Shown here: positions 1-5,315 of the stretch, piece by piece
Position numbering within the stretch: the stretch's first letter is position 1
Layout of the letters: each line of letters starts with the position of its first letter
DNA from: CAYPTJ01 sp964413845
GTDB lineage: Bacteria; Patescibacteriota; WWE3; 9FT-COMBO-53-11
Direction of reading: 5' to 3'
DNA length: 12,226 nucleotides
NCBI GenBank assembly: GCA_964413845.1
Contig: CAYPTJ010000013.1
Coordinates: 1-12,226, forward strand
The notes under the pieces: model-generated
The model's input: the letters and a program-made list of their open reading frames with translations, nothing else
What the model was told of the DNA's origin: nothing
Database searches by the model: none
Translations under genes and position numbers: made by a program

Positions 1-2
1 TA

Positions 3-422
3 GGGGAGCAGGCGGAGGAGGTTGGCTTAACGCTGAAGATGAAGTTTACCGTGATTGTCTATAAAGATGAGGATCTCAAGGGGCTAGTCTCCCAAGTTTT
101 GGGCGGGCTTGTTCCGGAAAACTATGAACTTTTCCCAAGCGAAATGGAGATTGAGACGCTTGAGCCAAAGCTTGGGGATAAGAAACTCGATTTCTCCGCC
201 AAAATCGCCGCACAGGTAGTTCCTAAACTTGATCTTGAGGGGATTAAGCGCGAGCTTTCCGCGCGGGATGTTGCCAGTGCTCAGGAGTATCTTGCCTCCC
301 TTTCCAACGTCAGCGCTTACGAACTGCGCCTTTGGCCAAACTTACCGGAGAATTTGCGAAGGATTCCAAGGAGCACAAAGAGGATTAATGTTAAGCTCCG
401 AACGGAAACTGAGGAGGATTGA
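3..422 (+). CDS. C-terminal part of a baseplate J-like / CPR surface protein (5' truncated)
   Basis: The reading frame is open from the left window edge (codon at 3-5) to TGA at 420-422, so the first ATG (39) is probably internal and the gene starts outside the window. No convincing SD sits at a useful distance before that ATG. The visible part has a beta-rich domain (from about MKFTVIVYKDEDL) followed by a helical stretch with 'AQEYLASLSNV' and a tail with 'LWPNLPENLRRIPRS'. That ending (a helix with a conserved 'YL..L..V', then a Pro/Trp strand, then a basic 'RI.VK' end) resembles the C-terminal domain of baseplate-J-like proteins often seen in CPR genomes. Such proteins may belong to phage-tail-like or surface assemblies. 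The family call is from recollected pattern, not a search, and the function is inferred. The gene converges on the minus-strand EF-Tu-like gene, whose stop lies 38 bases away. Confidence 0.6.
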   Translation, partial: GEQAEEVGLTLKMKFTVIVYKDEDLKGLVSQVLGGLVPENYELFPSEMEIETLEPKLGDKKLDFSAKIAAQVVPKLDLEGIKRELSARDVASAQEYLASLSNVSAYELRLWPNLPENLRRIPRSTKRINVKLRTETEED

Positions 423-425
423 CCT

Positions 426-470
426 AAGTAACCCAAGTGACTTAAGTTACTTAAGTGACTTAGGTGACCA
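426..470. repeat. Five-copy 9-bp tandem repeat, AAGTNACTT type, between convergent genes
   Basis: Five consecutive 9-base units (426-434, 435-443, 444-452, 453-461, 462-470) read AAGTAACCC, AAGTGACTT, AAGTTACTT, AAGTGACTT, AGGTGACCA. Each inner unit is nearly its own reverse complement. The array also carries outer arms ACCTAAGT (422-429) and ACTTAGGT (458-465) that can pair. It begins three bases after the plus-strand stop and contains the TAA (460-462) of the minus-strand gene. It could act as a two-way transcript end or be a simple replication-slippage array; there is no T-tract typical of an intrinsic terminator. Confidence 0.8.
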
Positions 471-708
471 AAAAGACCTCATCCCCCTCCCGGACCCGAT
501 CCGTTACCTGAACTCCAATCTCATCGCCGGCCTTTGCCTTTTCCACATCCTTATGATTGATTTGCATTGAGGTAATCTCTTGCTCAAAATCGGTTGTTGC
601 CCCCTTGAAATGGATGTGACTACCTGCCTTTAGAGTGGCGGTTAGTTTGATAATCCCGGCGGGGATGTGGCTGAAATAGTGGGTGACGTCCCCGATCTTT
701 TCTTCCAG
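460..708 (-). CDS. EF-Tu domain 2-like small protein (translation elongation factor-like), CTG start
   Basis: The minus-strand frame gives 82 residues beginning (L/M)EEKIGDVTHYFSHI and ending DRVREGDEVFLVT. Landmarks are the 'GIIKLTATLKAGSHIHFKG' strand pair, 'SMQINHKDVEKAKAGDEIG' and the closing 'VREGDEVF'. This is the beta-barrel pattern of translation-factor domain 2, matching the short stand-alone elongation-factor-like proteins common in CPR genomes; their precise role is not established. No ATG, GTG or TTG is available at the N-terminus. The frame is closed by a TGA that lies inside the SD, and the first usable codon is CTG at 708-706, where homologues as I recall them begin with Met-Glu-Glu-Lys. 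A perfect SD sits nine bases upstream. The gene follows the RecB-like nuclease after a 36-base gap and is probably the last gene of that operon. Confidence 0.82.
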   Translation of the reverse strand: MEEKIGDVTHYFSHIPAGIIKLTATLKAGSHIHFKGATTDFEQEITSMQINHKDVEKAKAGDEIGVQVTDRVREGDEVFLVT

Positions 709-712
709 TTTA

Positions 713-724
713 GATCACCTCCTT
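713..724 (-). promoter_or_regulatory. Perfect extended SD that sets a CTG start
   Basis: On the minus strand this reads AAGGAGGTGATC, an extended match to the 3' end of 16S rRNA. The core AGGAGG (718-723) lies nine bases before CTG at 708-706. The TGA in the downstream gene's frame falls inside the motif (GGTGATC), so no start further upstream is possible in that frame. Confidence 0.85.
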
Positions 725-744
725 TGCGACTCAACTTAATGATA

Positions 745-1614
745 TCAAAAAGGAAGCTCCTTGGGCTCTCCTCCTTTGTATTCAGCAATAATCCTCTTTG
801 CCTCCTCTTTGGCGGGACAGAATTCAAGGTAGTTGCACCACCAACAGATTTTGGTAGGGTGGGGGGAAAACTCTTTTTCGCTCCGAATCTGCTCGGCGAT
901 CTCCAGTGCCCTTGCTTTGGCCCTTGATTTTGCCTCTTCGCCAGGCTGGAAGCTCCTAAGGTTTCCGCTCCTGAGGTAGAGATAGCTCGCCTTCGTCGGT
1001 GGCTTGCCTAACGCTTCCTCAGCGAGGATGGAGTAAACCATCAGTTGAAAATCGTCATCTCTTTCGCTTTCTCCGGTCTTGTAGTCGATCAGATGAAAGC
1101 CGCCTCCTTCCTTATCAATCCGATCGATCTTGCCGGCGAGGACAACGTCAGGTTGGAGCGGAACCTTAAGGAAGTTGGCCTCCACAAACTCTCCCTCTTT
1201 CTCAATTTCGGGAAGATAGGCAAGAGTAGGGGAGAGGTTTTGAGTTCGCGCGAACTCCTTCAAAATCTCCAGTCCTTTTTGATACCACCCTCGTTCTTCT
1301 TCAATTTCCGGAAAGCCTCCTTGTTTTCCGCGGGCTTCACTTTTTCCTCCTGCCCAAACCTCTTTAAGAAGAGCGAGCAACTTTTCTTCGCTTCTTTCCA
1401 CCTGCCTCATGCGAAAGAAGAGGTTTAAAACACGGTGAAGCAGGTCCCCAAAGACAAGTTCTTTGCGTTTACCCGCTTCTACCTGAAGCTGTTTTATCTT
1501 CTGTTTGTTGGGGTAAACGCTTGTGTAGTTATCAAGATATTCAAAGTAATACTGCCTCGGGCATTTAACGTAAAGACCGATTGAATAAGGCGAATAGGAT
1601 TGACGTTTTTTCAT
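745..1614 (-). CDS. RecB-like PD-(D/E)XK nuclease family protein with putative Fe-S cluster cysteines
   Basis: The 289-residue protein has the arrangement of stand-alone RecB/Cas4-like nucleases. Cys18 in 'YVKCPRQYYFEY' is followed by a His in 'FGDLLHRV' (about 56-62), 'GKIDRID' (161-167, Asp164), the core 'LIDYKTGE' (175-182, Asp177 and Lys179), a downstream Gln in 'FQLMVYS', and a C-terminal trio Cys257, Cys260, Cys266. One N-terminal plus three C-terminal cysteines is the known layout that holds a 4Fe-4S cluster in AddB/Cas4-type nucleases. The expected role is DNA end processing in recombination or repair; the exact substrate is unknown. The ATG overlaps the TGA of the upstream DHH gene as ATGA (1611-1614), and GAAAGGG lies at SD distance inside that gene, so translational coupling is likely. 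No cas genes or helicase partner are nearby, so a Cas4 role is unsupported. Confidence 0.88.
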   Translation of the reverse strand: MKKRQSYSPYSIGLYVKCPRQYYFEYLDNYTSVYPNKQKIKQLQVEAGKRKELVFGDLLHRVLNLFFRMRQVERSEEKLLALLKEVWAGGKSEARGKQGGFPEIEEERGWYQKGLEILKEFARTQNLSPTLAYLPEIEKEGEFVEANFLKVPLQPDVVLAGKIDRIDKEGGGFHLIDYKTGESERDDDFQLMVYSILAEEALGKPPTKASYLYLRSGNLRSFQPGEEAKSRAKARALEIAEQIRSEKEFSPHPTKICWWCNYLEFCPAKEEAKRIIAEYKGGEPKELPF

Positions 1615-2594
1615 TTGAGTACCCTTTCAACCAACTCAGTCGTCTTCTCAATTGCTTCCTTCATTTTGCCTTGGAAATCAAACGCGGCAGAATTGCTATG
1701 TCCTCCCCCGCCGAGTGTTTCGGCGATCTTTCCGACATCAAACTCCGCTCGCGATCGAAGGTTGACGTGGATTTTTTCTCCCTCATCAGTGAAGATCGCC
1801 GCTGCTTCGGTTCCCTTGATGGCGCGCAAAAGTTCGCTGGCGGCATAGGAGCGAGCAGTTGAGAGATTGGCATGGTCTATCTTCAGCCTTTTTTGCTCCT
1901 GGCGGCTAAGGGTGGTATAAAGGATGCTGTCTTTTAGTTTAGCGTTGTTAAGAAGAGTTGCCCAAAGAGAAAGGACAGGAAGCGGCCAGCTGCGGTAAAT
2001 GTTGAAGACGATCTCCTCCCGATTAGCTCCTAAGTGAATCAGCTCTGCTGATTTCTCGAGAACCTCCGGGGTGGTGGAGGCATATTGAAAGCAGCCGGTA
2101 TCGGTGATGATACCAGTGAGGAGGCATTGGGCAATTTCGGGAGTAAGTTTAACCTTCCATTGTTTCATCAGGTCGAAAAGAAGCTCGGCTGTGGATGAAG
2201 CATTGGGGTCCACATACTTCAAATCAATGAGCTTTTCAGCGCCTGAAGGATGGTGATCGATGTTGATCGTCTTTATCTCAGGTGAAAGCTGAAAGCCTTC
2301 TTTCCGTGAGAGGCGTGAAAGATTACTGATATCAGTTATCAAGAGGAGGTTGTATTTTCTTAAGTCGAGATCAGCGGGATCAATCTTTCTGATCTTCTTT
2401 GCCCTGGATAAAAATAGCAGATTCGCCGGTACCGGGTCGACAGAGACAACATTTACTTTCTTTCCCCAGGTCTCAAGAAGAAGCTGGAGGGCAAGGGCGG
2501 AACCGACGGAATCGCCGTCAACATTCACGTGAAGGGGGATGAGAATTCTTTTTGCCTGTTTTAAGACTTTAAGAATTTTTTGAGGTTGATCCAT
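1611..2594 (-). CDS. nrnA: DHH/DHHA1 phosphoesterase, NrnA-type oligoribonuclease / pAp phosphatase
   Basis: The 327-residue length fits the bifunctional NrnA family, which degrades nano-RNAs and dephosphorylates pAp in the cytoplasm. The DHH metal-binding motifs are visible in order: 'HVNVDGDSVGSA' (22-33), 'TDISN' (87-91), 'NIDHH' (111-115) and 'ITDTGCF' (163-169). The C-terminal DHHA1 substrate domain shows 'VNLRSR' (277-282) and 'GGGGHSNSAA' (295-304). Motif I has Val instead of the more usual Pro before DGD, and motif II reads D-I-S-N, but the metal-binding acids and histidines are retained. The start ATG follows TATAA with no SD. The stop overlaps the start of the RecB-like nuclease (ATGA). 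A cyclic-dinucleotide phosphodiesterase role is possible for DHH-DHHA1 proteins, but no GGDEF or PAS domain is present. Confidence 0.9.
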   Translation of the reverse strand: MDQPQKILKVLKQAKRILIPLHVNVDGDSVGSALALQLLLETWGKKVNVVSVDPVPANLLFLSRAKKIRKIDPADLDLRKYNLLLITDISNLSRLSRKEGFQLSPEIKTINIDHHPSGAEKLIDLKYVDPNASSTAELLFDLMKQWKVKLTPEIAQCLLTGIITDTGCFQYASTTPEVLEKSAELIHLGANREEIVFNIYRSWPLPVLSLWATLLNNAKLKDSILYTTLSRQEQKRLKIDHANLSTARSYAASELLRAIKGTEAAAIFTDEGEKIHVNLRSRAEFDVGKIAETLGGGGHSNSAAFDFQGKMKEAIEKTTELVERVLK

Positions 2595-2601
2595 TTTATA
2601 G

Positions 2602-2625
2602 TGAGCTTGTTTATTCTGAGCTTGT
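2602..2625. repeat. Direct repeat TGAGCTTGT x2 in the leader of the DHH gene
   Basis: TGAGCTTGT occurs at 2602-2610 and again at 2617-2625, separated by TTATTC. The second copy continues as TGAGCTTGTCGAAC, which resembles the short CTGAGCTTGTCGAA motif that I recall recurring between genes in many bacterial genomes. It sits immediately upstream of nrnA on the minus strand. A regulatory role is unproven. Confidence 0.6.
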
Positions 2626-2629
2626 CGAA

Positions 2630-2664
2630 CGAATCAAATCTATCCGTTAAGTTTAACAGATTCG
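2630..2664. repeat. Interrupted inverted repeat between yjbQ and the DHH gene
   Basis: Arms CGAATC (2630-2635) and GATTCG (2659-2664) are complementary. Nested inside are GTTAA and TTAAC (2646-2657). There is no T-tract, so it is not a classical terminator. It might be an operator or an attenuating hairpin in the minus-strand leader of nrnA. Confidence 0.4.
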
Positions 2665-2682
2665 CCAAGGTGGGTAGGTAAC

Positions 2683-3066
2683 CTAGATAGGTAAAACCGT
2701 AACCGTGACTCGCCGTTGGCGCGGTCCATCAAGCTCAGCAAGAAGAACCGATTGCCAAGTACCAAGATCAAGCTTTCCACTTTTGACTGGGATAATCCGC
2801 GAGTGACCGATTATTCCGGCTAAGATGTGGGCTTCGGCATTTCCGTCAGGGTGGTGGTAAGACCGGTTTAAATACTCTTTAAAAAGGTTGTAAAAATCCT
2901 GTTTTAACCCTGATTCATCTTCGCTTGTGATAACCGCCGCGGTGGTATGAGGTACAAACACGAGAGCTGCACCCTCTTTTATACCTGATTTCTCTACTGC
3001 TTTTTGGATTTGATCGGTGATATTGATCAGTTCAAATTTTTGTGACGTTTGTAATGTAAACTCCAT
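2683..3066 (-). CDS. yjbQ: YjbQ family protein (UPF0047, secondary thiamine-phosphate synthase-like)
   Basis: The 127-residue protein fits the family length (about 130-140). It carries the family hallmarks 'VFVPHTTAAV' (36-45), a 'HHPDGNAEAH' block (71-80), 'GKLDLGTWQS' (97-106) and the closing 'DGPRQRRV' (113-120). The histidines of the first two blocks form the family's conserved putative active site. Members have weak thiamine-phosphate synthase activity and can complement thiE loss, but their true role is unclear. No thiamine pathway gene is in the window. The ATG at 3066-3064 has no good SD. A -10-like TATAGT about 16 bases upstream suggests a very short leader. It lies downstream of the DUF763 gene, with a palindrome between them. 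Confidence 0.93.
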   Translation of the reverse strand: MEFTLQTSQKFELINITDQIQKAVEKSGIKEGAALVFVPHTTAAVITSEDESGLKQDFYNLFKEYLNRSYHHPDGNAEAHILAGIIGHSRIIPVKSGKLDLGTWQSVLLAELDGPRQRRVTVTVLPI

Positions 3067-3077
3067 TTTGCTTTGTA

Positions 3078-3097
3078 TTCATACTATAGAGTATGAA
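3078..3097. promoter_or_regulatory. 8-4-8 inverted repeat over a candidate yjbQ -10 box
   Basis: TTCATACT (3078-3085) and AGTATGAA (3090-3097) are perfect inverted copies around ATAG. On the minus strand a -10-like TATAGT (plus-strand 3083-3088) lies within the palindrome, 16 bases before the yjbQ ATG. No clear -35 is seen. The size and placement suit an operator for a dimeric repressor. As RNA it would be a short hairpin with no T-tract, so a terminator is less likely. Confidence 0.45.
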
Positions 3098-3106
3098 GAT
3101 AACTAC

Positions 3107-4150
3107 TCAGAGATATCTTTCTAATTTTTTGAAGGCTTGTTGCCGTTCTAAAGTTCCCATCCTTGCCTTTCGTACCGCCCGCTCTAAAACTCGGATACTT
3201 TGATCGTAGGTCTTTCGATCCACAAAGTAAGGGATTCCATCCTTCCCTCCATGGGCAAAGGCGTAGCGGGCTGGGTCGGTGTAGGAGGGTTTGGCTCCGT
3301 AGATTACCTCTGAGATCAGAGAAAGGGCTCGGACAGTTCTTGGCCCTACCCCTTTAATCGCAAGGAGATTCTCAAAATTCTGCGGAGCTTGTGAGGAGGC
3401 TTGCCAAAACGTTTTTTCCAACCGCCGTTGATCAAAAAGCTGGTTCACGTAATCCAAGACCTTAAGGTCCTGTAATAAGGTTCGTGGTTCATTGATCAGC
3501 TCAACACTAACTACTTTGGTGTTGCGGCTTTCCTTCGCGGTTAGATTGAGGACTTCTTTCTTCTGGGGGTTGGTAATACCGGTATGAGGTTCCTCAACAA
3601 AATCGGCTACATTCCCTGAAAACCAATGATATCTTCTGGCTCTTCCGGCAAGCTCATCCATTCCTTGCTGGACAACCGCCCAATTTCCCCGACGATCAAA
3701 AAAGAAGGCGTGGTGGTAAAGTTGGAAGCCGTCTTGGATCGCGGTGTTGTCTACTTTTGCCGACATTTTGGAGGAGTAGATAAGGGGTTGGGGGTTAAAG
3801 GAGTAACGCTGGGCAAAATTTTCGATGTCCTTTGGGGTCTTGAGCGAGGTCTTTCCTTTTCCCCCGGCAACAAAGATTCCCAAACTTCGCTCCGTTCCCC
3901 GAAGAGCTTCTTTGACGGCGGCGGTTGTGGTAGTCGTCAGACCTGAGGCATCCCAGTCAAATGCCAAAAGAGTCCCAAATGATTGAAAGAAAAAAGGATC
4001 AGACATCCGGTGGATGAACTCGGTAGGGGAATACTCACAAACAATTGCCTCGGTTAAAAGACGGGCGAGCCGTTTCATCTTGGCAAAAAGCCAAGGAGGA
4101 CAGCGACCGTAATCCAAACCAAAGGTTGCAATTCCTGTTTTATAAGGCAT
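3107..4150 (-). CDS. DUF763 domain-containing protein with helix-hairpin-helix motif
   Basis: The 347-residue protein matches the DUF763 pattern along its length: 'TGIATFGLDYGRCPPWLF' at the start, 'RMSDPFFFQSFGTLLAFDW' (48-66), 'SGLTTTTTAAVKEAL', 'GGKGKTSLKTP' (96-106), 'AKVDNTAIQDGFQLYHHAF' (131-149), 'WAVVQQGM' (157-164) and 'ARRYHW' (171-176). Near the C-terminus 'LLAIKGVGPRTVRALSL' (262-278) is a helix-hairpin-helix, which usually binds DNA non-specifically. The function is unknown. The many invariant His, Asp and Gln residues suggest an enzyme, and the HhH suggests work on nucleic acid; both are inferences. The family is best known from archaea and some thermophilic bacteria. The start at ATG 4150 gives the expected N-terminus, but the SD is weak. 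It probably leads the minus-strand gene series. Confidence 0.9.
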   Translation of the reverse strand: MPYKTGIATFGLDYGRCPPWLFAKMKRLARLLTEAIVCEYSPTEFIHRMSDPFFFQSFGTLLAFDWDASGLTTTTTAAVKEALRGTERSLGIFVAGGKGKTSLKTPKDIENFAQRYSFNPQPLIYSSKMSAKVDNTAIQDGFQLYHHAFFFDRRGNWAVVQQGMDELAGRARRYHWFSGNVADFVEEPHTGITNPQKKEVLNLTAKESRNTKVVSVELINEPRTLLQDLKVLDYVNQLFDQRRLEKTFWQASSQAPQNFENLLAIKGVGPRTVRALSLISEVIYGAKPSYTDPARYAFAHGGKDGIPYFVDRKTYDQSIRVLERAVRKARMGTLERQQAFKKLERYL

Positions 4151-4249
4151 TTGCTTCGCTCATAACCTTGTTCTCTGGCGAGAATGTGCCATAATAAAAT
4201 AATCTCAAGCAAAGTTTAGCACGCTTAGAGCTTACACCACAGGCTGTCC

Positions 4250-4278
4250 TTGACCTATAGTTTCGGAAGTGGTAGAAT
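4250..4278 (+). promoter_or_regulatory. Sigma-70-type promoter for the 162-aa gene
   Basis: TTGACC (4250-4255) and TAGAAT (4273-4278) are separated by exactly 17 bases, each differing from consensus at one base. Transcription would start near 4285, leaving about 25 bases of leader that contains an SD (GAAGGGAG) before the ATG at 4310. Confidence 0.75.
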
Positions 4279-4309
4279 TGATTAACAATCACAGCAGAAG
4301 GGAGAGAGG

Positions 4310-4798
4310 ATGAGGGATGTACGGCTACATGAGCAGGTTGCGTTCTTAGCTTTTAGCCTTCTTGCTGGTTGTTCCTGTGGATCTGTCAAGGTACAACTTG
4401 CTGATAGGTTTGATGATGAACATCGCGGAACAGATCTTTTTCTGATCAAAGAAACAAATGGGAGGAGAAAGAGGCTTCGGATCGATCTGACCGAAGGCCA
4501 CCGTGAGGTTATCGCCAAAAAGTTTAAGCGCAATCTCCAACTTGCAAAACATAGACGAGGCTACTGGGTTTGGGTTGTACCTGTTTTGAGAGAGGAAGTT
4601 ATCACAGCAGGTACGGACCCTTGCTTTAGCAAGACTTGGGATAGAGTAGTTTCAGCAGTATATGAGCCAGTGGCTTTTACCCCTCAGGATCTCTGCCCAG
4701 AACATGGGGAAGGGTGTTCCCTTGTAGAAAAGCTCTTCACCATCGGGAGGGGTTTAATCATGTCTCTACCGAAAGATTATCAAGCGCTCTTTGAGTAA
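4310..4798 (+). CDS. Hypothetical protein, 162 aa, monocistronic
   Basis: I do not recognise this protein. The start is well supported: GGAG (4301-4304) lies five bases before ATG, and a strong promoter sits just upstream. After a hydrophobic N-terminal stretch ('VAFLAFSLLAGC', 10-21) comes a charged region with 'DRFDDEHRGTDLFLI' (32-46) and 'RLRIDLTEGHRE' (55-66), then a basic helix 'AKKFKRNLQLAKHRRG' and 'YWVWVVPV'. The order Asp-rich turn, 'GTDLFLI' strand, 'RIDLT' strand and basic helix loosely resembles a degenerate PD-(D/E)XK nuclease core, with no Lys in the second motif; this is a weak inference. 'LLAGC' could be a lipobox, but the n-region contains Asp and Glu and the rest looks cytoplasmic. 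Three further cysteines lie in the C-terminal third. The stop codon lies at the edge of the terminator loop, so the unit stands alone. Confidence 0.7.
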   Translation: MRDVRLHEQVAFLAFSLLAGCSCGSVKVQLADRFDDEHRGTDLFLIKETNGRRKRLRIDLTEGHREVIAKKFKRNLQLAKHRRGYWVWVVPVLREEVITAGTDPCFSKTWDRVVSAVYEPVAFTPQDLCPEHGEGCSLVEKLFTIGRGLIMSLPKDYQALFE

Positions 4799-4816
4799 AA
4801 GAGCGCTTTTCTTTTT
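4782..4816 (+). terminator. Intrinsic terminator overlapping the stop of the 162-aa gene
   Basis: A perfect 11-bp stem (AAGCGCTCTTT 4782-4792, AAAGAGCGCTT 4798-4808) closes a five-base loop GAGTA, followed by TTCTTTTT. The TAA stop (4796-4798) straddles the loop and the first base of the right arm, so the last five codons encode the left arm. Confidence 0.93.
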
Positions 4817-4823
4817 GCCTGCT

Positions 4824-4858
4824 ATTTACTATTTACCATTAACCATTTACCATTAACT
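4824..4858. repeat. 14-bp tandem repeat ATTTACCATTAAC[C/T] before ruvX
   Basis: ATTTACCATTAACC (4831-4844) is followed directly by ATTTACCATTAACT (4845-4858), with a partial copy ATTTACT at 4824-4830. It fills nearly all the space between the terminator and the ruvX ATG and occupies the position where an SD would be. Similar AT-rich short repeats occur between genes in CPR genomes as far as I recall. Confidence 0.75.
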
Positions 4859-4860
4859 TA

Positions 4861-5235
4861 ATGAAGATTTTGGGAGTTGATTGGGGCGAAAAAAGAATCG
4901 GATTGGCGATTGCCGAGGGCAGTTTGGCGGAGCCTTTGGGAGTGGTTGATTCGGTGGAGAAGTTGCTTGAGATTGCCAAGAAGGAGGGGGTTGAAAGAAT
5001 TGTTCTGGGTTTGCCTGAGGGAAGACATGAGAAAAAAGTCAAGGAGTTGGGGAGGAGGTTGGAGAAGGAGCTAGGAGTTGAAGTGATCTTTCGAGGAGAG
5101 GTCCTTTCAACAGAAACCGCTTTAAAAGTGGCGATTGAAGTAGGGAGGGGGAAGAAAGCACGCCGAAGGCTTGATGCTCTGGCAGCAGCAATTCTTTTGC
5201 AGGAATATCTTGACTCGGTTGGTGAAAGCCGATAG
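4861..5235 (+). CDS. ruvX: RuvX/YqgF family Holliday junction resolvase-like protein
   Basis: The 124-residue RNase H-fold protein begins 'MKILGVDWGEKRIGLAIAEG', with catalytic Asp7 in the canonical first strand. 'RIVLGLPEG' (46-54) is the family's second landmark, Glu80 in 'FRGEVLSTETA' (77-87) sits where most members have DER-TT, and Asp105 in 'RRLDALAAAILLQEYL' is the C-terminal acid. The acidic trio is therefore present, although the Arg of the usual DER motif is replaced by Val and the preceding Asp by Gly. The family is implicated in Holliday junction resolution and in 16S rRNA 5'-end maturation. There is no SD before the ATG; a tandem repeat abuts it. ftsH follows 80 bases downstream on the same strand, and mltG, a common genomic neighbour of ruvX, lies further on. 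Confidence 0.92.
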   Translation: MKILGVDWGEKRIGLAIAEGSLAEPLGVVDSVEKLLEIAKKEGVERIVLGLPEGRHEKKVKELGRRLEKELGVEVIFRGEVLSTETALKVAIEVGRGKKARRRLDALAAAILLQEYLDSVGESR

Positions 5236-5292
5236 TAGACAAGGACAACTTTCTGTGTTACTTTACCTTGTAGGTAACCAAACTTTTAAAAA

Positions 5293-5308
5293 CCTTTTGG
5301 AAAGGAGG
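5293..5308 (+). promoter_or_regulatory. ftsH SD partly covered by a small hairpin
   Basis: CCTTT (5293-5297) can pair with AAAGG (5301-5305) around a three-base loop TGG. The right arm is the first part of the SD AAAGGAGGG, whose GGAGG (5304-5308) lies seven bases before the ftsH ATG. A weak stem on the SD of a heat-shock protease gene could melt with temperature, but five base pairs also arise easily by chance. Confidence 0.4.
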
Positions 5309-5315
5309 GAAGACA

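Noticed and set aside
426..470. CRISPR array
   Set aside because: The units are 9 bp with no spacers; this is a simple tandem repeat.
229..570. Plus-strand open frame of 113 codons overlapping the first gene and the repeat
   Set aside because: It overlaps the baseplate-J-like end in another frame and lies antisense to the EF-Tu-like gene. Its 'SDLSYLSDL' pattern is just the 9-bp repeat translated.
745..1614. Cas4
   Set aside because: The cysteine and nuclease motifs fit Cas4 and RecB/AddB-like nucleases alike, but no other cas gene or CRISPR array is present.
4140..4163. Seven-codon minus-strand mini-frame overlapping the DUF763 start
   Set aside because: It has a short AAGG upstream but is too short and unsupported to call a leader peptide.
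4310..4372. Lipoprotein signal (LLAGC) on the 162-aa protein
   Set aside because: Asp and Glu in the n-region and a charged, nuclease-like remainder make export doubtful. It is mentioned but not called.
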